A stretch of DNA of 64,000 bases. Origin: Bradyrhizobium sp. U87765 SZCCT0048 (GTDB lineage Bacteria > Pseudomonadota > Alphaproteobacteria > Rhizobiales > Xanthobacteraceae). The DNA is taken from the NCBI RefSeq assembly GCF_018131225.1, contig NZ_JAFCMM010000004.1, positions 124,001 through 188,000 on the forward strand, given 5' to 3'. Shown here in pieces: positions 32,369-41,946 of the stretch. The position numbers were made by a program, and so were the translations under genes. Numbering within the stretch: position 1 is the first letter of the stretch; every line of letters begins with the position of its first letter. The notes below the pieces were generated by a model. That model saw only the letters and a program-made list of their open reading frames with translations, ran no database searches and was not told where the DNA came from.

Positions 32369-34153
32369 ATGTCCCGAAACGAGGCGATCTTGAAAGCGGC
32401 TGCTTCACCCCTGACGGGCGCGGCTGAGTCTCCGGAGGCCGTCTCCGGAGCAGGCGTGCCGATGCTCGACAGTCCTGACGCCGCCACGGTGCTCCGCGCG
32501 CTGGGCCAGGCGACGTTCGCATGGGATCTCGCCAGCGACGCGATGGGCTGGAGCGAAGCGGCCGCGCGCCTGTTTCCGGATCTGTCGGCGACGGCGCTGG
32601 CGTCCGGCCGCGCCTTCGCCGAGGTGATCGAGCCCTTGCAGGGCGTGCGCGCCGACGCGGTGCTACGCTCGGGCCGTGTCGATACCGGCGATGGCGTGCC
32701 CTACCAGATCGAATATGGCGTGCGGGCCCGCGCCTCCAGCGACATCCAGTGGGTCGAGGAGACCGGCTGCTGGTTTGCCGGGCGCGACGGCAAGCCCGTC
32801 CGCGTCCAGGGGATCGTCCGGCTCAACAACGAACGCCACGCCCGTGATGCGCAACTGCTCAAGCTGTCGCAATGCGATCCGCTCACTGGCGAGCTCAACC
32901 GCACCCAGCTCGCGGCGGCGCTCGCCGAAGCCGTCGAGGAAGCGTCGCGCTTTCGCACGCCGTGCGGCTTCATGCTGATCGGTATCGATCATCTCGCCCA
33001 TATCAATGAGGCCTTCGGCTTCGACGTCGCCGATGAGGTCATCGTCGAGATCGCCGCGCGCCTTCGCGCCAGGCTGCGCAGCGGCGACGTCATCGGTCGT
33101 TTCTCCGGCAACAAGTTCGGACTGATCCTGAAGAACTGCACGGCCGAGCAGATGTCGGTCGCGTCCGAGCGGTTCCTCGCCGCGATCCGCAACGACGTCG
33201 TGCCGACGAAGTCGGGGCCGGTGTCGCTGACGGCGTCGATCGGCGCGGTCGGCGTGCCGCGCCACGGGCGCACCGCCGAGGAGGCAATGGTCCGCGCCCA
33301 GGAGGCGCTGGAGCGGGCCAAGGCGCGTCGCCGCGGCAGCTTCCTGGCCTGGCGTCCGAACGTCGAGCGGGAGGCGCAGCGCCGTGTCAATATCCGCGTC
33401 ACCGACGAGATCGTCAGTGCCTTGAATGAGCGCCGCCTCGTGGTGGCGTTCGAGCCGGTGGTCGATCTGCGCTCGCGGGCGGTGGCGTTTCACGAGTGCC
33501 TGGTGCGGATGCGCCAGGACGATGGCGAGCTGCTGCTGGCGCCGGACATCGTGCCGGTGGCCGAGAAGCTCGGGTTGATCCATCTTGTCGACCAGCGCGT
33601 CCTCGAACTGGTCGTCGCCGAACTCGCCGCCGCGCCGCAGATCACCCTCAGCCTCAACCTGTCGCCCGAAACCACCATGGATCCCGACTGGTGGTCGCAT
33701 ATCGAGGTGCTGCTGCGCGCGCATCCCGGCATCGCCGAGCGGCTGATCGTCGAGATCACCGAGACGGTGGCGATCCAGGATCTCGACGACATCCGCGGCT
33801 TTGTGATGCGGCTGAAGAATTTCGGCAGCCGGATCGCGATCGACGATTTCGGCGCCGGCTACACCTCGTTCCGCAACCTGCGCAAGCTCGGCGTCGATCT
33901 CGTCAAAATCGACGGCGCGTTCGTGCAGAACATCCTGCACTCCTCGGACGATCGTGCTTTCGTGCAGACCTTGATCGACCTCGCGCATCGCCTCGGCATC
34001 AAGACCGTGGCCGAATGGGTGCAGGACGAGGATTCGGCCACGCTGCTGAGCGGCTGGGGCTGCGATTATATCCAGGGGCGCCTGATCGGCCTCGCTTCGC
34101 CGGAGCGGCCATGGATCGCGCCGCCGCCGACAGGGCGTTCAGCGGCGGGCTGA
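32369..34153 (+). CDS. GGDEF-EAL protein with degenerate GGDEF; probable c-di-GMP phosphodiesterase
   Basis: A 594-residue cytoplasmic protein. Residues about 40-155 look like a PAS-type sensor (ATFAWDLASDAMGWSEAAAR and the closing VRVQGIVRLNN). A GGDEF domain covers about 160-330, but its active-site motif is SGNKF at 246-250 instead of GG(D/E)EF, so cyclase activity is not expected. The EAL domain (about 345-580) keeps the required residues: the motif reads ECL (376-378), then N430, E462, DDFGAGYTS from 492, K513, E549 and Q569. I infer a phosphodiesterase with a regulatory GGDEF, possibly GTP-binding. No membrane segment is visible. Start ATG at 32369. Confidence 0.85.
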   Translation: MSRNEAILKAAASPLTGAAESPEAVSGAGVPMLDSPDAATVLRALGQATFAWDLASDAMGWSEAAARLFPDLSATALASGRAFAEVIEPLQGVRADAVLRSGRVDTGDGVPYQIEYGVRARASSDIQWVEETGCWFAGRDGKPVRVQGIVRLNNERHARDAQLLKLSQCDPLTGELNRTQLAAALAEAVEEASRFRTPCGFMLIGIDHLAHINEAFGFDVADEVIVEIAARLRARLRSGDVIGRFSGNKFGLILKNCTAEQMSVASERFLAAIRNDVVPTKSGPVSLTASIGAVGVPRHGRTAEEAMVRAQEALERAKARRRGSFLAWRPNVEREAQRRVNIRVTDEIVSALNERRLVVAFEPVVDLRSRAVAFHECLVRMRQDDGELLLAPDIVPVAEKLGLIHLVDQRVLELVVAELAAAPQITLSLNLSPETTMDPDWWSHIEVLLRAHPGIAERLIVEITETVAIQDLDDIRGFVMRLKNFGSRIAIDDFGAGYTSFRNLRKLGVDLVKIDGAFVQNILHSSDDRAFVQTLIDLAHRLGIKTVAEWVQDEDSATLLSGWGCDYIQGRLIGLASPERPWIAPPPTGRSAAG

Positions 34154-34309
34154 AGGCGCCTTGCGCCGCCCTCGCGCGTGGCGCCGGGCTTCTTGCGGGA
34201 CAACAAGCTTCGCAACTGCGGCATACGGTCCTGCCAAAAGAAAATGCGCCGCCGACGCGCGGCAGCGCATGGTCGTGTTCGCACCGGTCGAGGGCGAGGC
34301 CGCCCGCGA

Positions 34310-34915
34310 CTACTCCTTGGTGTCGGGCTCTTTCGACATCCGCTCGAGACGGTCCTGCATTTCCTTCATCTGCCGCCGCAGCTCGTTGATGTCGTCGGGT
34401 TCTGGCGTGCCATCGGTCGGCGTGCGTCCCGATTCCGGCTCGGGCTCCTTGCGCAGGGAGCCGAGCCCGAACGGCTTGAACATCGCGAAGGTGCGCTCGA
34501 ACAGTTCCATGTTGCGGCGAACCTGTTCTTCGAGCGGCGCGAATGGGCCGCTGCCGAACGCCGTCGTCATCTGCTTGCGGAACTTTTCCTGCTCACGGGT
34601 GAGCGAATCGATCGAGGCCTCGAGATACTTCGGCACCACCATTTGCATGCTGTCGCCGTAGAAACGAATAAGCTGGCGCAGGAAGGTGGTCGGCAGCAGG
34701 TTCTGGCCGGCCTTGTTCTCCTGCTCGAAAATGATTTGCGCGAGCACCGAGCGGGTAATGTCGTCGCCGGTCTTGGCGTCGTAGACGAGAAAATCCTCGC
34801 CCTCCTTCACCATCGCGGCCAGATCCTCGAGCGTGACGTACGTGCTGGTGCCTGTGTTGTAGAGCCGACGGTTGGCGTATTTTTTGATCGTGATGGGTGT
34901 TTCTGACTTCGCCAT
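34310..34915 (-). CDS. phaR: polyhydroxyalkanoate synthesis repressor PhaR
   Basis: A 201-residue DNA- and PHB-binding repressor of phasin and PHB genes. The N-terminal DNA-binding domain (residues about 6-65) reads IKKYANRRLYNTGTSTYVTL and EDLAAMVKEGEDFLVYDAKT, the PHB_acc_N signature. The PHB-binding domain follows (QIIFEQENKAGQNLLP, LRQLIRFYGDSMQMVVPKYL), and a charged coiled-coil end (MKEMQDRLERMSKE). phaA and phaB lie divergently beyond a 516-bp gap, so PhaR can control them from there. The ATG at 34915 gives MAKSETP; the frame opens a little further upstream. Confidence 0.92.
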   Translation of the reverse strand: MAKSETPITIKKYANRRLYNTGTSTYVTLEDLAAMVKEGEDFLVYDAKTGDDITRSVLAQIIFEQENKAGQNLLPTTFLRQLIRFYGDSMQMVVPKYLEASIDSLTREQEKFRKQMTTAFGSGPFAPLEEQVRRNMELFERTFAMFKPFGLGSLRKEPEPESGRTPTDGTPEPDDINELRRQMKEMQDRLERMSKEPDTKE

Positions 34916-35431
34916 GGGTCTCACACGCTAAAGAGATTTGGCAGTTCACCGGACACTGCCGAGGGGAAGGTCAATGCAACGCAGCAAGGTAAGCATGTCC
35001 GGAACCCTTCGGCTACCGTTTTGTGCAGCACAGTTAATGCCCTAGGCGCTGTCGCGCTTGCGTGACGCACGCGCCGCAGTGATGGCGGGCGGCTCGCCGG
35101 TCCGTTGCGTCGGGGGCGATTCGATGCCGTTCCGGTCGAGGTCATCGCTGGATATCGCGCTCGGGCGTGCAGCCATCGCGCGCCGCGCGGCCGGCGCACG
35201 GCCGGAATGCGCCAGGTGCGGGCAAGCGTGGAGGCCGGGCAATCCGCCGGTTTCAGCCGCGCCCGCTGCAGTGCGGGCCGGCGGCTGGACGGGACCTGCG
35301 GGCCGGCCGCGAATTCGCGGCACTGGCCAATTGACACGCCTGTCTTAGCTTAACAGGATAGGTTCGAGACCTCGCCCTGCCAGCCCCGGCACGGGCCTGT
35401 GCCCCCGATACTCAAGCCAAGGAGAGATCCC
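34916..35431. other. phaR-phaA divergent control region
   Basis: 516 bp without a credible gene (several short open frames lack codon bias). Near phaR there are TGC-rich stretches, AATGCAACGCAGCAAGG at about 34974-34990 and TTGTGCAGCACAG at about 35022-35034; PhaR of other species binds TGC-rich DNA, so these are possible operators (inference). AAGGAGAG at 35418-35425 is the phaA ribosome-binding site. Confidence 0.5.
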
Positions 35432-36607
<1,176 letters not shown>

Positions 36608-36649
36608 TACGCCGCGCGTCAGCGCGCCGCACAATTCATCATCGCGACA

Positions 36650-36680
36650 TGCCCGGCCTTTGTGCCGGGCATTTTCGTTT
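36650..36680 (+). terminator. hairpin and T-run between phaA and phaB
   Basis: Stem TGCCCGGC (36650-36657) with GCCGGGCA (36664-36671), followed by TTTTCGTTT. It looks like a Rho-independent terminator, so phaB may have its own promoter in the 100 bp beyond, which is A/T-rich (CAATTGCTCGGAATACTTTG). Confidence 0.75.
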
Positions 36681-36781
36681 GCCGGATCATTCGTCAAGTT
36701 TTGGTCTTGCAGTTCTCACAATTGCTCGGAATACTTTGACAACGATAAAAATCGGCTGATCACGTCAAGGAGGACCTGAGC

Positions 36782-37507
36782 ATGGCACGTGTAGCGTTGG
36801 TGACGGGTGGGACGCGAGGGATCGGTGCGGCGATCAGCAAGGCGTTGAAGGCGGCCGGTTACAAGGTTGCCGCGAGCTATGCCGGCAACGACGAGGCCGC
36901 CAACAAGTTCAAGGCCGAGACACACATCCCCGTCTACAAATGGGATGTCGCCTCGTTCGACGCCTGCTCCGAGGGGATCAAGAAGGTCGAGGACGAGCTC
37001 GGTCCGGTCGATGTGCTGGTCAACAATGCCGGCATCACCCGCGACGGCGCCTTCCACAAGATGACGATCGAGCAGTGGAATGCGGTGATCAACACCAATC
37101 TCGGCTCGCTGTTCAACATGACGCGCCCGGTGATCGAGGGCATGCGCGCCCGCAAGTTCGGCCGCATCATCAACATCTCGTCGATCAACGGCCAGAAAGG
37201 CCAGTTCGGCCAGGTCAACTACTCGGCGGCGAAGGCCGGCGACATCGGCTTCACCAAGGCGCTGGCGCTGGAAAACGCCCGTGGCGGAATTACCGTCAAC
37301 GTCATCTGCCCCGGCTACATCAACACCGAGATGGTGCAGGCGGTGCCGAAGGAAGTCGTCGAGAAGAGCATTCTGCCGATGATCCCGGTCAATCGCCTCG
37401 GCGAGCCCGAGGAGATCGCGCGTGCCGTGGTCTTCCTGGCGTCCGACGACGCCGGCTATATCACCGGCTCGACGCTGACCATCAACGGCGGCCAGTATCA
37501 CGCCTGA
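36782..37507 (+). CDS. phaB: acetoacetyl-CoA reductase
   Basis: A 241-residue NADPH-dependent short-chain dehydrogenase making (R)-3-hydroxybutyryl-CoA for PHB synthase. Cofactor loop TGGTRGIG (8-15), NNAG at 81-84, catalytic S134 (NISSINGQKGQFGQ), Y147 and K151 (VNYSAAKAG), and the C-terminal GSTLTINGGQYHA are those of PhaB rather than of fatty-acid FabG. AAGGAGGACCTGAGC gives a strong ribosome-binding site for the ATG at 36782. The synthase phaC is not in the window. Confidence 0.95.
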   Translation: MARVALVTGGTRGIGAAISKALKAAGYKVAASYAGNDEAANKFKAETHIPVYKWDVASFDACSEGIKKVEDELGPVDVLVNNAGITRDGAFHKMTIEQWNAVINTNLGSLFNMTRPVIEGMRARKFGRIINISSINGQKGQFGQVNYSAAKAGDIGFTKALALENARGGITVNVICPGYINTEMVQAVPKEVVEKSILPMIPVNRLGEPEEIARAVVFLASDDAGYITGSTLTINGGQYHA

Positions 37508-37612
37508 GCTTCGTCCGGCGTCTCGCGATACCCGTAAATGACGCCTGTGAGACGCAGCCAGTAGGACGTTGGGAGCAGAGCGCGAATCGTCGCGCTCTGC
37601 CATAACGTCGTC

Positions 37613-38482
37613 ATGACCTCCGGCTCTGCAACCCTGATTGGCCTCAGTGCGATCCTGATGTGGTCGCTGCTGGCCGCGCTCACCGTGGCGACGGGCCGCA
37701 TCCCCGCTTTCCAGCTCGCGGCGATGACGTTCGCGATCGGCGCCTGCGTTGGGCCGCTGACCTGGCTGTGGCGTCCCGGTGCGGCGCGGGCGCTGCGACA
37801 GCCGCTCAAGGTCTGGCTCGTCGGCGTCGGTGGCCTGTTCGGCTACCATGCGCTGTATTTCCTGGCGCTGCGTTTCGCGCCGCCGGCGGAGGCCGGGCTG
37901 CTCAACTATCTCTGGCCGCTGCTGATCGTGCTGTTCTCCGCGCTGTTGCCGGGCGAGCGGCTGGCGCCGCATCACATCATCGGCGCGCTGCTCGGCCTCG
38001 CCGGCACAGCGCTGTTGGTCGTCGGCCGCGGCGCCGCGGTGACGACGGCCTATCTGCCGGGCTTCGCTGCCGCGGTCTGCGCCGCGTTCATCTGGGCGGC
38101 CTATTCGGTGACGTCGCGGCGGCTCAAGGCCGTGCCGACCGATGCAGTGGCCGGCTTCTGCGCGGTGACGGCGCTGCTGGCGTGGCTGTGCCATCTCGCA
38201 TTCGAGACGACGGTCTGGCCGCAGACGATGCTGCAATGGAGCTGCGTGATTGCGCTGGGGCTTGGCCCGGTGGGCGCGGCGTTCTATGTCTGGGACATCG
38301 GCATGAAGCGGGGCGACATCCGTCTGGTCGGCGCGCTCTCCTACGCGACGCCGCTGCTGTCGACCGGCTTCCTGATTCTCGCCGGCTTCGCGCAGCCGAC
38401 GCCATTGCTGGCGATCGCCGCGGTGCTGATCGCCGGCGGCGGCCTGATTGCGGCGCGCGACCTGCTGGGCGGCAGGCGTTAA
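37613..38482 (+). CDS. DMT-superfamily (EamA) transporter
   Basis: A 289-residue inner-membrane protein with about ten helices in two EamA repeats. The first reads LIGLSAILMWSLLAALTVAT at the start and LNYLWPLLIVLFSALLPGERL near its end; the second, GFAAAVCAAFIWAAYSVTSRRL and LVGALSYATPLLSTGFLIL. The text LNYLWP, in place of the commoner APLF, resembles the YdcZ/YddG aromatic amino-acid exporter group, but the substrate is not determined. Convergent with the cupin gene (stops four bases overlapping at 38479-38482). Confidence 0.82.
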   Translation: MTSGSATLIGLSAILMWSLLAALTVATGRIPAFQLAAMTFAIGACVGPLTWLWRPGAARALRQPLKVWLVGVGGLFGYHALYFLALRFAPPAEAGLLNYLWPLLIVLFSALLPGERLAPHHIIGALLGLAGTALLVVGRGAAVTTAYLPGFAAAVCAAFIWAAYSVTSRRLKAVPTDAVAGFCAVTALLAWLCHLAFETTVWPQTMLQWSCVIALGLGPVGAAFYVWDIGMKRGDIRLVGALSYATPLLSTGFLILAGFAQPTPLLAIAAVLIAGGGLIAARDLLGGRR

Positions 38483-38916
38483 GCCTCCGGCGTCCAGCCG
38501 GGCGGCGCCAGCTCGAAGCCGGCGAACTCGAAGCCCGGCGCGACGGTGCAGCCGACCAGCGTCCAGTCGCCGAGGCTCTCGGCGGCCTGCCACGCGCCAG
38601 CCGGCACGACGACCTGCGGCGCTTCACCCGCCATCAGGTCGGGGCCGAGGTGCAGCGTACGGCGGCCGTGCTCGTCGGCGATCTCCAGGTTGAGCGGGCT
38701 GCCGGCGTAGTAGTGCCAGATCTCGACCGCGTCGACGCGGTGCCAGTGCGATCGTTCGCCGCGCGCGAGCAGGAAGTAGATCGCGGTGGAGGCGGCGCGG
38801 CCATGGGCGTCGCGCCGCGTATCGCGAAACACCTCGCGATAATGCCCGCCCTCCGGATGGGGCGTGAGGTGCAGCCGCGCGATCACGGCCGCGGCGTCGA
38901 GTGGTGCGGGGCGCAT
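38479..38916 (-). CDS. DUF985 cupin-fold protein
   Basis: A 145-residue cupin. DUF985 members have the barrel opened by LTPHPEGGHYREVFRDTR and STAIYFLLARGERSHWHRVD, then AVEIWHYYAGSPLNLEI. The cupin metal-ligand positions (E, H in SHWHRVDAVEIWH) are visible; PQVVVPAGAWQAAESLG is the second half. Function is not established. It overlaps the 3' end of gloB by one base (TGATG), so it is translated with it. The ATG at 38916 is selected by that overlap; the open frame extends upstream inside gloB. Confidence 0.8.
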   Translation of the reverse strand: MRPAPLDAAAVIARLHLTPHPEGGHYREVFRDTRRDAHGRAASTAIYFLLARGERSHWHRVDAVEIWHYYAGSPLNLEIADEHGRRTLHLGPDLMAGEAPQVVVPAGAWQAAESLGDWTLVGCTVAPGFEFAGFELAPPGWTPEA

Positions 38917-39683
38917 CAGCCGCGGTTCTTGCGCTCGCGCAGCTCGCCGAACACTTCGGCGGCGCTCTTGCCGGCGAGGCCGACGGCGGCGGCGACCGAG
39001 GCGACGTCGGCGCGCAGGAAGACGTTGGTATGCTTCTCCTCGCCGATAGTGGTCGGGATCGTCGGCTGGTTGGCGGCGCGCTGGCCGGCGGCCTGCTCGG
39101 CGCGGGCCTTGAGGGCGGCGTTGTCGGTCTCGATGCCTTGCGCGAACTTGATGTTCGACAGCGTGTACTCGTGGCCGCAATAGATGCGGGTATCGTCGGG
39201 GAGGGCACGCAGCTTGAGCAGCGAAGCCCACATCATTGGATAGGTGCCCTCGAACACCCGGCCGCAGCCGACCGAGAACAGCGTATCGGCGCAGAACACC
39301 GCACGCTCGGAATCGAACACGTAGGAGATATGGTCGAGGGTGTGCCCGGGCGTCTCGAGCACCCTGGCTGCGAGCGTGCCGACATGGACGGTGTCACCTT
39401 CCTTGACGCGCTCGTCGACCTGCGCGATCGCGACCGCCTTGTCATGGGGGGCGACGACGCGGCAGTTGTACCTGGCCTTCAGCTCGGCGATGCCGCCGAC
39501 ATGGTCGGCGTGGTGATGCGTCACCAGGATGTCGGTCAGCGTCCAGCCCTCGCGTTGCAGGGCCTTGATGATCGGACCGGCTTCCGGGGCATCAATCGAG
39601 GCCGTCGCCTTGCTGACGGGATCGTGGACCAGGTAGCCAAAATTGTCCGAAAGGCAGGGGAACAGGCGAATATCGGCGGCCAT
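38916..39683 (-). CDS. gloB: hydroxyacylglutathione hydrolase (glyoxalase II)
   Basis: A 255-residue binuclear zinc hydrolase that converts S-D-lactoylglutathione to lactate and glutathione in methylglyoxal detoxification. Metal-binding motif T-H56-H57-H58-A-D60-H61 in LVTHHHADHVGG, plus ETPGHTLDHISY and the bridging Asp in VFCADTLFSVGCGRVFEGT; IYCGHEYTLSNIKFA and EKHTNVFLRAD are the glutathione-binding C-terminal segment of GloB. Complete length. Start ATG at 39683; divergent from the methyltransferase gene 123 bp away. Confidence 0.93.
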   Translation of the reverse strand: MAADIRLFPCLSDNFGYLVHDPVSKATASIDAPEAGPIIKALQREGWTLTDILVTHHHADHVGGIAELKARYNCRVVAPHDKAVAIAQVDERVKEGDTVHVGTLAARVLETPGHTLDHISYVFDSERAVFCADTLFSVGCGRVFEGTYPMMWASLLKLRALPDDTRIYCGHEYTLSNIKFAQGIETDNAALKARAEQAAGQRAANQPTIPTTIGEEKHTNVFLRADVASVAAAVGLAGKSAAEVFGELRERKNRG

Positions 39684-39806
39684 GACAACTCCATCGTCTT
39701 GTTGGCGCGGACGCTAGCACAGCCATGCGGCGGGTTGAAATCCGTCCTGCGTCCGGAGGTGACGGCGTGCTGCACGGCGGCGAGCGAACATGCTAGGCTG
39801 GCTGCA

Positions 39807-40562
39807 ATGACCATGGATGTGATCGATCTCCGCAATTTCTACTCTCAGCCGCTCGGCGTGGTGGCGCGCCGGCTGATCAATCGCGGCATCCGTGCCCAGT
39901 GGCCCCATGCCAAGGGCCAGCGGGTGCTCGGCATTGGCTATCCGACGCCCTATCTCGGCCTGTTCCGGGAGGACTCCGAGCGCTGCATCGCCTTCATGCC
40001 GGCGGCGCAGGGCGTGTTGAAGTGGCCGACGTCGCGGCCGTGCCTCGCGACGCTGGTGGACGAGTTTTCGCTGCCGCTGCCGGATGCGGCTGTTGACCGC
40101 ATCCTGCTGGTGCATGCGCTGGAGATGTCCGACGATCCGGCGGGACTGTTGCGCGAGGTCTGGCGCATTCTGGCGCCGTCGGGGCGGATGATGGCGATCA
40201 TTCCCAACCGCCGCGGCGTGTGGACGCGGACCGACAAGACACCGTTCGGCCATGGTCGGCCGTACTCGCGCAGCCAGATCACCGAGCTGCTGCGCCAGAC
40301 CTGGTTCACGCCGTCGGCGTGGAGCGAGGCGCTGTTCGTGCCGCCGATCGACGGCGGATGGTTTCTGCGTTCAGCGGTGGCGTGGGAGCGGCTCAGCGCG
40401 GCGATCTCGTCGCCATTCGCGGGCGTGCATATCGTCGAGGCGACCAAGCAGGTCTATCGCGCGATTCCGGCGCGTCGCCAGCGCACGCGGCTCATTCCCG
40501 CGCTCGATCCCGTGCTGGTGCCGACACCGGCGCCCCGCAGAGACGAAATCGGCGCGCCGTAG
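39807..40562 (+). CDS. class I SAM-dependent methyltransferase-like protein
   Basis: A 251-residue protein of the methyltransferase-11 type. The late part of the fold is clear: VDEFSLPLPDAAVDRILLVH, ALEMSDDPAGLLREVWRIL and APSGRMMAIIPNRRGVWTRT. The first glycine motif is altered (RVLGIGYPTPYLGLF, where the usual pattern is D-x-G-x-G), which leaves SAM binding uncertain. The genes gloB and this one are divergent neighbours as I recall in other relatives. Substrate unknown. ATG at 39807; the very long open frame upstream is antisense to gloB. Confidence 0.7.
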   Translation: MTMDVIDLRNFYSQPLGVVARRLINRGIRAQWPHAKGQRVLGIGYPTPYLGLFREDSERCIAFMPAAQGVLKWPTSRPCLATLVDEFSLPLPDAAVDRILLVHALEMSDDPAGLLREVWRILAPSGRMMAIIPNRRGVWTRTDKTPFGHGRPYSRSQITELLRQTWFTPSAWSEALFVPPIDGGWFLRSAVAWERLSAAISSPFAGVHIVEATKQVYRAIPARRQRTRLIPALDPVLVPTPAPRRDEIGAP

Positions 40563-40638
40563 GCGAAGCTGTCGCCGTCCGGTCGCGCCGTTATCGTGTG
40601 CGCGCATGCGCGGGTGCGACGCCGAAACGTCGCGGGAC

Positions 40639-41379
40639 TCACTCGCCCGAAGAGAAGTCTTCGCTCAGGCTCGGCTGTGCCGGGGTGCGGCCTTCGCCGC
40701 GCGGGCCATGCGGCCGGCGGCGGCGGCGCGGCGGAAAGCGGTCACCGCCCTGATGGCCGTTGCCTTCATAGCCGTTGGCGCCGTTGGTCGGCTGGGGCTG
40801 CGCGCCGGTGATGAACGACGGCAGGCGATCGACGTTGTCCGCGTCGCTGTCCTGATGCACCGGCTGCGAGCGGCCTTCACGCAGATTCTGCTCGCGCGGC
40901 TGTTCGCGCAGGCCGGGGTCGCGATCACGGTGCTCGCGCGGCTGGTACGACGGCTGGGGTTCGCGGGCCTGATAGGACGGCTGGGGTTCGCGAACACCGA
41001 AGCCGGGCTCGGCGCCGAAGTTCGAAAAGCTCTCTTCGTCCTCGTCGCCATCACGCAAATCGCCGTCGGCGCGCTGCTGCTGTTGCTGGGGTTGCGGCTG
41101 GTTCTGCCGGAACTGTTCCTGAGCGGTGGCAATCAGGCGGAAATAGTGTTCGGCGTGCTGGTAGTAGTTTTCCGCCGCGACCGGATCACCAGCGCTCTGC
41201 GAGTCGCGCGCGAGCTGCAGATATTTTTCGGCGATATGGGCGGCAGTGCCACGGATTTTGACGTCAGGTCCGTTGGAATCGTACACCCGGGTCATCGGGT
41301 TCTGGCCGCGGCGGTTGTTATTATTGTTGTGGTTATTCCGGTTCCGCATCCGCTTGTTGTTGTTCTGACCGTTTCTCAT
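40639..41379 (-). CDS. DUF4167 protein, Asn/Gln/Arg-rich
   Basis: A 246-residue protein typical of alphaproteobacteria. It starts with an Asn/Arg-rich segment (MRNGQNNNKRMRNRNNHNNN), then the only folded part, the DUF4167 domain (GTAAHIAEKYLQLARDSQSA, GDPVAAENYYQHAEHYFRLI, about residues 45-90), and then a long disordered, acidic and Arg-rich part. That part has a tandem repeat of EPQPSYQ with AREPQPSYQPRE, and ends in RRRRRPHGPRGEGR. The composition suggests nucleic-acid binding, but no function is established. It is downstream of prmC on the same strand. The ATG at 41379 is taken since the longer frame has no such Asn-rich start. Confidence 0.8.
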   Translation of the reverse strand: MRNGQNNNKRMRNRNNHNNNNNRRGQNPMTRVYDSNGPDVKIRGTAAHIAEKYLQLARDSQSAGDPVAAENYYQHAEHYFRLIATAQEQFRQNQPQPQQQQQRADGDLRDGDEDEESFSNFGAEPGFGVREPQPSYQAREPQPSYQPREHRDRDPGLREQPREQNLREGRSQPVHQDSDADNVDRLPSFITGAQPQPTNGANGYEGNGHQGGDRFPPRRRRRPHGPRGEGRTPAQPSLSEDFSSGE

Positions 41380-41946
41380 GTCGTGCCTTTTCGCCACCCT
41401 GAAGTCTCGATGTCGTCGTGGATGCGTGGGACGCGCATGGCGTCCGACTCATCGCCTGGTCTAGTTCCAGCGTCGTGGTTCAGAAGTTCCGTTCATCTGC
41501 GCCGAGGCTCTCGCATGCGGCCAACACGCATGACTGTCGGCGGCGGGGGCATTGGAACCGGATCCCCCGGATATCATCACGTTCAGCGCGTTTCGGGTGC
41601 GAAACGCGAGCCCCAAATCATCCGTCGTGCCTGCCACGGACGCGTCCCCCACACGCCGGCGCCGCTAGGCCGCCGGCTCGATCCGCTGGTCAGGCATGCC
41701 GCAACAGGCCCGACGTCTCGAAATGAGTGTATAGCCGCAAATATCAGGCTTTCGTTCGCTTGGCGGTTGCGGGCTGCGCGACCGTATGGGCCTTCGCGCT
41801 CCAGACAACCGGACTTTTGGAACCTTTCACTCGGTCTGGCTCTCGACGGGGAGAGCTTTAGCCTCCGCAGCGTCTGCGGGGTGGGCTGCCTGGACCGATG
41901 CTGTGCCCGGAACCTAGTCGCTCTCGAGCGATATTCCAAGAGGTTT
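41380..41946. other. 567-bp gap between prmC and DUF4167 gene
   Basis: No convincing gene on either strand; the short open frames lack codon bias. It probably holds the DUF4167 promoter. A small hairpin, CCGCAG (41865-41870) with CTGCGG (41874-41879), is 70 bp past the prmC stop but has no T-run. I see no recognised RNA gene. Confidence 0.5.

Noticed and set aside
34921..35353. Several short open frames in the phaR-phaA gap
   Set aside because: No codon bias, no ribosome-binding site, no domain; the region is regulatory.
36716..38593. A 625-codon minus-strand open frame opposite phaB and the DMT gene
   Set aside because: Arg/Ala/Asp-rich antisense of two well-supported genes.
38901..39806. 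Upstream extension of the methyltransferase frame to 38901
   Set aside because: That part is antisense to gloB, which has intact metal-binding motifs.
41380..41946. Possible small RNA or regulatory RNA gene in the prmC-DUF4167 gap
   Set aside because: Only one weak hairpin without a T-run, no recognised RNA family; nothing positive to support it.
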